52,653 nt of DNA from CAYNTS01 sp964400495 (lineage in GTDB: Bacteria; Fidelibacterota; Marinisomatia; SCGC-AAA003-L08; D37C17), in the NCBI GenBank assembly GCA_964400495.1, contig CAYNTS010000007.1, positions 1 through 52,653 on the forward strand, written 5' to 3'. The position numbers and the translations under genes are program-made. Numbering within the stretch: position 1 is the first letter of the stretch; the number at the start of each line of letters is the position of its first letter. Shown here piece by piece: positions 35,218-42,882 of this stretch. The notes under the pieces are model-generated. The model was not told the origin of the DNA. It did no database searches and worked only from the letters and a program-made list of their open reading frames with translations.

Positions 35218-35820
35218 TTAAATTTCCCCAGCACCAATAGAACCTTGGTCACCATGAATCCAATCGCCAACAAATTGATATGCTTTTCGTAAATCGTCTA
35301 AAGTTGCTATCATAATCACCATGTCTTGTTCTTTTCCGTCGTGGTCAACTACGTAATTTGGCAACATACCTTCAATCTTAAAACCTAGTTTTTCATAGAT
35401 TTTTTGAAGTCCAGCTTGGGGTCTCATAAATTTTGTAACAAGTTTATTTATTTTCTTATCATCAGCAATTTCAAATAAATCTTTAGCCAAAACATATTGA
35501 GCGCCATTACCAATAAATTCTGGTCGCACAACTAACCTCAATTGTGCTTCACCACTTTTCCATGTTTCAGTTTCTATTTCTAGTGAACCATCACCTATAA
35601 TTTGATTTTCAGAAACAACAATTCTTCTGATAATATTTTTTTCATCACAACTTTTAATTCTATTTATAATGTGGTTTCTGTCATCTACATTGCTTCTAAA
35701 ATATATTCGTTGTTTTGCAGGAAATGATTGAAAAAAATTATGTGATTTATCTATATCACTTGGTTCAAGATTTTTAACTATCACCTGAGTTTTATCTTTT
35801 AATTTATATTGTGTTTCCAT
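35218..35820 (-). CDS. GNAT-family N-acetyltransferase
   Basis: A 200-residue acetyltransferase of the GNAT fold. Strands and the acetyl-CoA loop are recognisable: GEAQLRLVVRPEFIGNGAQYVLAKDLFEIA corresponds to motif A (R/Q-x-x-G-x-G/A; here IGNGAQ), then FMRPQAGLQKIYEKLGFKIEG gives the late helix and strand with Tyr. The substrate is unknown. The gene follows porB by nine bases on the same strand, an association I recall from related genomes where this GNAT protein is placed next to 2-oxoacid oxidoreductases, so it may modify that complex or a CoA-metabolism partner; this is inference. Confidence 0.75.
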   Translation of the reverse strand: METQYKLKDKTQVIVKNLEPSDIDKSHNFFQSFPAKQRIYFRSNVDDRNHIINRIKSCDEKNIIRRIVVSENQIIGDGSLEIETETWKSGEAQLRLVVRPEFIGNGAQYVLAKDLFEIADDKKINKLVTKFMRPQAGLQKIYEKLGFKIEGMLPNYVVDHDGKEQDMVIMIATLDDLRKAYQFVGDWIHGDQGSIGAGEI

Positions 35821-35829
35821 ATAATTCTC

Positions 35830-37413
35830 CTAAATAATTCCTGCAAATTCTTGAAGTAGTCTCCAATTTTGCAATCTATCTTCCTGAGATTTTAATATTG
35901 AATCGCTAGGGTTTCTCTCTTTATCAAAGTGTTTTGCAAATCTATTTTCAGTTCTAGCAAAATACAGAAAGTCAATTTTCTCACCTGTTTTTGGATTAAC
36001 ATACCAATCATCATTTTTGGCTGGATTACCTTGCAATGAAATTCTGTCAGATAATTTGTCACCCTTAGATGGATCATGAATAAAAACAGGAAAAGTCCTT
36101 GAATCAGCAGCTAATTTAGCTTGTTGTACAGCTACATCGTCTCCTACACCATGTTCAGGTTGACATGTAGTGTATACATTAACAACTGAAGGTCCTTTAT
36201 ATTCATTTGCTGCCATAATTGCTTTATAGAAATGGTTTGTATGTGCAGCTGTTGTTTGAGCTACAAACACATCAGGATGCATCATAGCTAAGTTTGCGAT
36301 TTCTTTTCTTCTTTCAGTTTTACCTTTTATAGATTTTCCATGAAATGACATTTTAGCATCTTGACCCATAAATGTTGCAGTTGAAGTTTGTCCACCTGTA
36401 TTTGAGTAAGATTGTGTGTCTAAAATTAGGATGTTTATATCCATTCCTGATACAAGTAATCTTGACATAGATTGAAAACCAATATCAAGCATTGCGCCAT
36501 CACCACCAATGCACCATATTTTTTTATCTTCCCAACCCATTTGATTCCAACGAGAACGCACTCCCATAGCATCTGCTGAGTTATTTTCAAATAATGAGTT
36601 TGTCCAAGGTACCATAAATGGATTATATGGATATGTAGAACCATACACTGTATTGCAACCAGTAGAGGCCACAAGGCCGATGCTTTCTTTTCCATATACA
36701 AATCCTGTTGCTGCAAGCATCATTCTAAGAGCTGTTCCTTCTCCGCATCCCATACAAGAACCTGCACCACCAGTAAAGAGCATTGAACTTTCATTCAACA
36801 TCATATCAGCTAACACTTTTTCATTAATATACTCTTTAGGTGTTTCTCCTGTTGAAATGTAAAAGTCAAATGCAGTTTTATATTTTGGAATAGTTTCATC
36901 CACTTTTGGAATCATAGATAGAGCGTCATGTTCTCCACACGCAGTTACACACTCACCACACCCCTTGCATTTTGTTGGATCAATAAAAATTCCATACTTT
37001 GCTGGTTCTTTGCCTTGTTTTTTGGGAGTATTATAGAATTTTTTTGTTTCAGCCCATTGCCCACTAATCCAATCTTTATGTGAAGAAGTGCACCCATTGA
37101 GCATTGTGTCTAATTTTGATTCTGGAATTGCTTTGCCAAGTATTGCAGTATCCGGACATTGAATAACACATTCCATACATGCCACACAATTATCTGCATT
37201 GTATTCAGGAATATCAGGTGCAATATAACTGAAATCACGCAATACTGCAGTTCCAGCAGGTATTAAACTTCTAGCAGTTGTTAAATCTGCAGGGAGTTCA
37301 AGTTCTGCTGTACCATCATTGTAAGCACCAACAATTCGTTCGTTAAAATCATTTACATCAAGTATATCAAATGCGTTATGTTTGTTTTGTTTTGAAACTA
37401 CTGAATTACTCAT
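35830..37413 (-). CDS. porB: Pyruvate:ferredoxin oxidoreductase, delta-beta half (ferredoxin + ThDP domains)
   Basis: 527 residues corresponding to the C-terminal half of NifJ-type PFOR. Two 4Fe-4S clusters are bound at Cys76/79/82/86 and Cys149/152/155/159. A further Cys pair (CMGC, 220 and 223) heads the ThDP-binding domain, which contains GDGAMLDIG (GDG at 304-306) and a SNTGGQTSTATFMG loop. With the alpha-gamma partner (643 residues) the sum equals the single-chain enzyme (about 1170). It oxidises pyruvate to acetyl-CoA and CO2, reducing ferredoxin. ATG overlaps the partner's TGA by four bases, so the two are made in step. Confidence 0.88.
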   Translation of the reverse strand: MSNSVVSKQNKHNAFDILDVNDFNERIVGAYNDGTAELELPADLTTARSLIPAGTAVLRDFSYIAPDIPEYNADNCVACMECVIQCPDTAILGKAIPESKLDTMLNGCTSSHKDWISGQWAETKKFYNTPKKQGKEPAKYGIFIDPTKCKGCGECVTACGEHDALSMIPKVDETIPKYKTAFDFYISTGETPKEYINEKVLADMMLNESSMLFTGGAGSCMGCGEGTALRMMLAATGFVYGKESIGLVASTGCNTVYGSTYPYNPFMVPWTNSLFENNSADAMGVRSRWNQMGWEDKKIWCIGGDGAMLDIGFQSMSRLLVSGMDINILILDTQSYSNTGGQTSTATFMGQDAKMSFHGKSIKGKTERRKEIANLAMMHPDVFVAQTTAAHTNHFYKAIMAANEYKGPSVVNVYTTCQPEHGVGDDVAVQQAKLAADSRTFPVFIHDPSKGDKLSDRISLQGNPAKNDDWYVNPKTGEKIDFLYFARTENRFAKHFDKERNPSDSILKSQEDRLQNWRLLQEFAGII

Positions 37414-39341
37414 GCTTCAACTCCTTCCTTCATTTCAATTATTTCTTTTGGAATTTCAAACACCTCAGAATATCCTCTTCTTACAGCATTCAAGTTATCT
37501 TGTACAACTTGCTCACCACGTTTACCGAAATACTTCCGTAGGGATTTTTCAACACCTTTTAAAAGTTGGTCATCAGAAATTCCTGATTGTTTCATAAATG
37601 GTGTTGCTTTAAGGAAAATGCCTAACAACACAATTCCTTGCATTCGTTGTGCTAAATCTGCTCTTGATGACACATCTCTAGCAATTTCAACAGTATCAAG
37701 TGCATACACATGAATATTATTATCCCTTATTTTCTCTTGTGCCCACAAAGGAATATCTTTCCAGATTTCAGTTGGTTCAGTTTTATGTGTTTGTACAAAT
37801 AAAATACCATTAGTTTGTAATCCCTTCAATGGGTTAGCAAGGTTAAATGCGTTTATATCATTCAATGGGACAAAATTAACAAATTCTAGCTCATTATGGG
37901 TTCTGATTTTTTCAGGACTTATTGTTAAAAAGTAAGCAGTAGGTAGTCCTTTTTTCTCAGAACCATATTTTGGATATGCCTGAACGTTCATATCAAATAG
38001 GTCTGCAACAATAGTAGCTATAACTTTGTTTGTTGTAACAGAACCAAATCCGCCAACCGAATGACCACGCATTGAAAATGCACCATCTGGACGAATGTCA
38101 TAATTATTGTCAGTTTCTAATCCCAATTCATGTTTAATTCCAATAGCAAAATACCGTTTATTATCTTCATACATATTTTTATATACTTCAATAATATCTG
38201 CCGGTCTAATATCTCGTGATCCAAGTCCTGCAGATCCTGAATAAATTTTAGGGATTGAAACAATATTTCGTTCAGACAAAGAGTCAGCGAAACTAGCTTT
38301 AACTTCCATTGTCAAAGGATTGCTTTCAGCAAGTGGGTTATCTAACCGCTCTAATACTGTAAAAGCTTTCACATTTTCAAGTGCTTCTACAATTTGTTTT
38401 GCAGGAAACGGTCTAAAAGAAGTAATACTAACTACCCCAACTTTTTGACCTGTAGTTTTTCGAATATAGTCAGCAGTTGCTTCAGCAGTTTCAGTTAAAC
38501 TTCCCATGCCAACAATTGCCCATTCTGCATCATCCATTTTATATTGGTTTACTAAATCATATCTTCTACCTGTTGAGTCATAAAAATCATCCATTGCAGA
38601 TAATAATTCTGATTCAATTTTATTTGTATAAGCACGTTGAGCAATTTTACCTTTCATATATGAATCTTGGTTTTGCACAACACCCGACATTGTTGGGTGA
38701 TATGGATCCATAAAATTCACCAACTTTTCTTGAGGTGCCAATACAAAATTTTCCATCAACTTAGGTTCAGGAAGCATAACATTTTCAATGGTATGTGTAG
38801 TTAAGAAACCATCCATAATATTAAAGAATGGAGTAGAGGTATTTTCTGCTGTTCGTCTTGCAATGAGTGCCAAATCTGCTACTTCTTGAGCATTTTTTGC
38901 AAATAACATTCCCCATCCACAATCAGTAACACCCATAACATCATCATGACCAGCATGGACATTCAGAGAATGCGATGTAAGAGCACGTGCTCCAATATGA
39001 AATACAACAGGTAGTCGTTTTCCAGAAATTGTATAAAGAACTTCCTTCATAAGGATAAGTCCTTGCCCAGAAGTAAAATTAGTAACACGCCCACCAGATA
39101 ATGCATACCCTTCGCAAGTGGACGCTGAACTATGTTCAGATTCTAATTCTATAAACGCAATAGGTTCTTCCCATAGATTTGTTCCACCATTAGCAACAAC
39201 GATTTGGTATCCAGAGCCCATAGTTGTTGAAGATGTAATTGGATATGCACATGCAGCTTGTGAAATATGAGTTTCAACCCATACAACCATAGCTGCACCG
39301 TCAGCAGTTGATTTGATTCCTGGATATTTAAACTTATTCAT
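37410..39341 (-). CDS. porA: Pyruvate:ferredoxin oxidoreductase, alpha-gamma half
   Basis: 643 residues matching the N-terminal half of NifJ-type PFOR: the pyrimidine-binding domain with YPITSSTTMG and a FIELESEHSSASTCEGYALSGG segment (about residues 1-260), domain II (about 260-400), and the gamma domain containing GHSVGGFGSVTTNK (about residue 430). A perfect TTGACA lies about 40 bases before the ATG (complement of 39382-39387), but no matching -10 box is clear. AAAGG precedes the ATG by six bases. Pyruvate is the likely substrate; other 2-oxoacids are possible because the substrate motif differs from textbook PFOR (SSTTMG rather than PSSxMA/G). Confidence 0.82.
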   Translation of the reverse strand: MNKFKYPGIKSTADGAAMVVWVETHISQAACAYPITSSTTMGSGYQIVVANGGTNLWEEPIAFIELESEHSSASTCEGYALSGGRVTNFTSGQGLILMKEVLYTISGKRLPVVFHIGARALTSHSLNVHAGHDDVMGVTDCGWGMLFAKNAQEVADLALIARRTAENTSTPFFNIMDGFLTTHTIENVMLPEPKLMENFVLAPQEKLVNFMDPYHPTMSGVVQNQDSYMKGKIAQRAYTNKIESELLSAMDDFYDSTGRRYDLVNQYKMDDAEWAIVGMGSLTETAEATADYIRKTTGQKVGVVSITSFRPFPAKQIVEALENVKAFTVLERLDNPLAESNPLTMEVKASFADSLSERNIVSIPKIYSGSAGLGSRDIRPADIIEVYKNMYEDNKRYFAIGIKHELGLETDNNYDIRPDGAFSMRGHSVGGFGSVTTNKVIATIVADLFDMNVQAYPKYGSEKKGLPTAYFLTISPEKIRTHNELEFVNFVPLNDINAFNLANPLKGLQTNGILFVQTHKTEPTEIWKDIPLWAQEKIRDNNIHVYALDTVEIARDVSSRADLAQRMQGIVLLGIFLKATPFMKQSGISDDQLLKGVEKSLRKYFGKRGEQVVQDNLNAVRRGYSEVFEIPKEIIEMKEGVEA

Positions 39342-39455
39342 TGAATACCTTTATTAATAAAATGTTAAATTGATTTAATTTTGTCAAAAACAGGTTGTAA
39401 AAATTACGAAACTATAAGGGATATTATAAAAGAATAAAAATGGGATTATTGAGTC

Positions 39456-40427
39456 TTATTTATGTTTAATGTTTTGAATTAGCGTTTTCCAACCCAATTT
39501 TTCTAACTGTTTTTTCAGTTTTCTATAGCCATCTCCATATATTGCGTCCTCGTTTGCATCCATATTTTGTAGATGAATATTAGAAAACTGAGTGTTTGTA
39601 TGTTGATACATCAACATGCTACCAAGATTACAAAATCCTTCCGTATCTTTATCATTCATTTCAATTTCATGTTCAATGAGCCATACATGTAAAAGCTCAT
39701 GTGCAAGGATGGCATTAAATTCAGTTTTGGGAAGAAAATTAAGAATAAAAATAGTATAATCTCGAGATGTACTAAATATAGTTGTAGTTTCTTTAGTATG
39801 TGTAAACCCCTTTAAATGGTCAGATGCTAACAATTCAGATTTCCTTGTAATTTGATTTCTATACAAAAGGTGAATTGGAATATTAGTTGGTATATTTGAA
39901 ATGCCTACTTGATTCAATTTGCTAATTACTGTATTAAAACTGTTTATGATTTCTTCATTTGTTTTAATTATATTGGTTTCGCATAAACTACATAAAAATC
40001 TACCATCGTTTAATTGAAATCCCCCTTGAGTAATTTCACTTGAAATTATTCGACTACAAGAATAACATTCATGCCCTTCATTTTTATGTGTTTCATGAAA
40101 TTGATTTCCCCATGCATCAATTAAATATTGTGTTTCTAAAGGGAGAAGACAAATATCACATTTTGGTAAGATATGTTGTGAATAACATTTATTATGATAG
40201 GATTTATCATTAGAAGAGATATACGAATCACTAATATGTTTTAAACAGTGTTGACATTTTAACTGGATATGATCTTTATAGCATTTTTCATGATATTCAT
40301 TTCCTTCAAATTCAATCCATGAATTTCCCAAAGAGATATTGCAGTGATTACAGGTTTGATTACCCCAAATATTTATGGGTATAATGTAAATTAAGAAAAG
40401 ATAAAATATAAAAATTTGTTGTTTCAT
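39456..40427 (-). CDS. Secreted LIM-like/DA1-type zinc metallopeptidase
   Basis: A 323-residue exported protein (signal peptide about 1-22; ATG 40427 preferred to an upstream TTG). Four zinc-finger modules follow: Cys26/29-His46-Cys49, Cys58/61-His78-Cys81, Cys90/93-His111-His114 and Cys121/124-Cys146/149. The last leads into a segment (FQLNDGRFLCSLC) strongly reminiscent of the DA1 protein of plants. The peptidase centre is HELLH (His243, Glu244, His247) with a downstream Glu in DTEGFC (Glu263), the gluzincin pattern seen in DA1. Plant DA1 is an intracellular peptidase controlled by ubiquitin; here the protein should be periplasmic or secreted. It is divergent from the PFK gene with only 49 bases between the start codons. 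Confidence 0.82.
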   Translation of the reverse strand: MKQQIFIFYLFLIYIIPINIWGNQTCNHCNISLGNSWIEFEGNEYHEKCYKDHIQLKCQHCLKHISDSYISSNDKSYHNKCYSQHILPKCDICLLPLETQYLIDAWGNQFHETHKNEGHECYSCSRIISSEITQGGFQLNDGRFLCSLCETNIIKTNEEIINSFNTVISKLNQVGISNIPTNIPIHLLYRNQITRKSELLASDHLKGFTHTKETTTIFSTSRDYTIFILNFLPKTEFNAILAHELLHVWLIEHEIEMNDKDTEGFCNLGSMLMYQHTNTQFSNIHLQNMDANEDAIYGDGYRKLKKQLEKLGWKTLIQNIKHK

Positions 40428-40476
40428 GTAAATCAAATTTAGTTTTATAATAATATTGTTTCATAATATATATAAT

Positions 40477-41685
40477 ATGCAAACAAAGAAAAAAATGAAA
40501 ATTGCATTTTTAACAGCAGGTGGTATTGCACCTTGTCTATCTTCTTCAATCGGTCGTTTAATTTCAAACTATTCTTACCAATTTCCAAATGCTGAGATGA
40601 TTGGCTATTTATATGGATATAAAGGATTGTTAACTGGTAATTCAATTAAAATAACTGAAAAAGTTAAGAGAAACGCAGAGATTTTATATAAGTTTGGGGG
40701 AAGTCCCTTAGGGAATAGCCGTGTAAAGTTAACCAATATTGATGATTGTATTAAAAATAGATATGTTAAATCTGGCGAAATTCCGTTAGAGGTTGCATCA
40801 AACCAACTAGTTCAAGATGGAGTTACAATTTTACATACTATTGGGGGTGATGATACGAATACTACAGCTGCTGATTTAGCACATTATTTAAAAGATAATG
40901 GATACAATTTAACCGTAGTTGGACTTCCCAAAACAGTTGATAATGATGTGTATCCAATTTCTCAAACTCTTGGTGCATGGACAGCATCAGAACAAGGGGC
41001 AATATTTTTTGAAAATGTTGCCAATGAAAATACAACAAGTTCACGCCAATTGATTATTCATGAAGTAATGGGTAGAAATTGTGGTTGGCTAACTGCAATG
41101 ACAGCGTTTAAATATAGAGAACGATTGCAAAAACGATCATTTCTACCTGATTTATTAATTGAACCCAAAAGGTGGGATATTGATGCAGTATATATACCCG
41201 AAATGAAAATCAATATTAAAAAAGAAGCTATTCGTTTAAAAGAGTTGCTAGATAAAAAAGACTCAGTCAATATATTTTTAAGCGAAGGAGCTGGAATAGA
41301 AAGTATTGTCAAAGAAATGGAATATAATGGAGAAGAAATTAAAAGGGATGCATTTGGACATTATCGTTTAGATGAAATTAACCCTGGCAAGTGGTTTGGT
41401 AAACAGTTCTCCAAGTTGATTGAAGCAGATAAAACATTGGTGCAAAAAAGTGGATATTTTGCTAGATCAGCACCATCTAATAAACAAGATTTAGAGTTAA
41501 TATTTAGCACAGCAGACCTAGCTGTAAAAATGGGAGCAGAAGGCAATAGCGGTGTTATTGGATTAGATGAAAATGATGCAAATAAATTGCAATGTATTGA
41601 CTTTAAACGAATTAAAGGTGGCAAACCATTTGATTCAAGTCAAGACTGGTTTGTAGGCATGTTAAGAGATATAGGTCAAACATAA
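40477..41685 (+). CDS. pfp: Pyrophosphate-type 6-phosphofructokinase
   Basis: A 403-residue phosphofructokinase that makes fructose 1,6-bisphosphate. The phosphoryl-donor loop reads GGDDT (residues 123-127); the second Asp (Asp126) in place of the Gly of ATP enzymes (GGDGS) is the established marker of PPi-dependent PFK. PKTVDNDV and MGRNCGWL, with the catalytic and substrate residues, are intact. ATG 40477 is taken; ATG 40495 is also possible and neither has a Shine-Dalgarno. A class II aldolase follows 47 bases later, so the gene pair forms a glycolysis/gluconeogenesis unit. Confidence 0.88.
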   Translation: MQTKKKMKIAFLTAGGIAPCLSSSIGRLISNYSYQFPNAEMIGYLYGYKGLLTGNSIKITEKVKRNAEILYKFGGSPLGNSRVKLTNIDDCIKNRYVKSGEIPLEVASNQLVQDGVTILHTIGGDDTNTTAADLAHYLKDNGYNLTVVGLPKTVDNDVYPISQTLGAWTASEQGAIFFENVANENTTSSRQLIIHEVMGRNCGWLTAMTAFKYRERLQKRSFLPDLLIEPKRWDIDAVYIPEMKINIKKEAIRLKELLDKKDSVNIFLSEGAGIESIVKEMEYNGEEIKRDAFGHYRLDEINPGKWFGKQFSKLIEADKTLVQKSGYFARSAPSNKQDLELIFSTADLAVKMGAEGNSGVIGLDENDANKLQCIDFKRIKGGKPFDSSQDWFVGMLRDIGQT

Positions 41686-41732
41686 AGTAATACTTTAAGT
41701 ATTTAGTGTAAATAATATAAAGAGAGATTGTT

Positions 41733-42728
41733 ATGTCAGTACATTATAGTGAATTAGGTTTAGTAAATACAAAAGATATGTTTAAAAATGCTATGGTAGG
41801 AAAGTATGCTGTTCCCGGATATAATTTTAATAATTTAGAACAAATTCAGGCTATCATTCAAGCAAGTGTGGAAAGCGGTTCTCCAGTTATTTTACAAGTA
41901 TCATCAGGTGCTCGAAAATATGCTAATCAAACGATGTTACGATACATGGCACAAGGTGCAGTTGAGTACGCAAAAGAATTAGGCAAAAATATTCCTATTG
42001 CTCTTCATCTTGATCATGGGGATACATTTGAATTGTGTAAATCATGTATTGATTTAGGATTTTCTTCAGTTATGATTGATGCTTCACATCATTCGTTTGA
42101 TGAAAATGTTGATTTAACCAAAAAAGTTGTGGACTATGCACATCAATTTGATGTGAGTGTTGAAGCAGAATTAGGAATTTTAGCTGGTGTTGAAGATGAT
42201 GTGGTTGCAGAAAAATCAACATATACTAGACCTGAAGAAGTAATCGAATTTGTGGAGCGAACAAATTGTGATTCTTTAGCAATTTCAATTGGAACTTCAC
42301 ATGGCGCATTTAAATTCACTCCAGAACAATGTTCAAAAGATGAAAATGGACAGTTAATTCCACCTATGTTGAAATTCGATGTTTTAGAGGCAGTTGAAGT
42401 TAAATTACCTGGTTTTCCAATTGTCTTACATGGTTCATCTTCTGTACCACAAGAATTAGTTGATTTGATCAATAACAATGGTGGTAATCTTGACTCAGCA
42501 ATTGGTATTCCAGAAGAATGGTTACGAAAAGCTGCTAAGTCATCTGTTTGTAAAATAAATATTGATTCAGATGGTCGCTTAGCCATGACAGGTCACATAC
42601 GAAAAACACTGCAAAATGATAGCAAAGTGTTTGATCCAAGAAAATATCTAGGTCCAGCAAGAGATGCTCTGAAAGAACTTTACATACAAAAAAACGTAAA
42701 TGTTCTTGGTTGTGCAGGAAACTATTAG
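41733..42728 (+). CDS. fba: Class II fructose-bisphosphate aldolase
   Basis: A 331-residue zinc-dependent aldolase cleaving fructose 1,6-bisphosphate. Active-site and zinc motifs are visible: HLDHGD (about residues 92-97, first His ligand and catalytic Asp), VEAELG (about 144), SIGTSHGAFKF (His ligand) and LHGSSSVP (His ligand). GAGAG before ATG serves as Shine-Dalgarno. It is directly downstream of the PPi-PFK, whose product it uses. Confidence 0.95.
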   Translation: MSVHYSELGLVNTKDMFKNAMVGKYAVPGYNFNNLEQIQAIIQASVESGSPVILQVSSGARKYANQTMLRYMAQGAVEYAKELGKNIPIALHLDHGDTFELCKSCIDLGFSSVMIDASHHSFDENVDLTKKVVDYAHQFDVSVEAELGILAGVEDDVVAEKSTYTRPEEVIEFVERTNCDSLAISIGTSHGAFKFTPEQCSKDENGQLIPPMLKFDVLEAVEVKLPGFPIVLHGSSSVPQELVDLINNNGGNLDSAIGIPEEWLRKAAKSSVCKINIDSDGRLAMTGHIRKTLQNDSKVFDPRKYLGPARDALKELYIQKNVNVLGCAGNY

Positions 42729-42821
42729 TCGTAAAAAAATACTTTTGATGTTTTCCTGTTAAGTGTAACTAATAACTGAATTATTTGTAAAAAATAATAT
42801 TATTGTTCCAAATTATCATTG

Positions 42822-42853
42822 GTGAGAGTAACTGATTTTCAGTAAACTTTCAC
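42822..42853 (+). other. Two-part hairpin between fba and polA
   Basis: GTGAGAGT (42822-42829) pairs with ACTTTCAC (42846-42853), eight base pairs with one G-T wobble, enclosing ACTGA-TTT-TCAGT. The combined structure is about 13 bp with a small internal loop. No T-run follows, so it is not a classical terminator; it could protect the fba 3' end or act in the polA leader, 30 bases before its ATG. Confidence 0.45.
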
Positions 42854-42882
42854 TCATGTTTCACATCATTTCTACTTAATTA

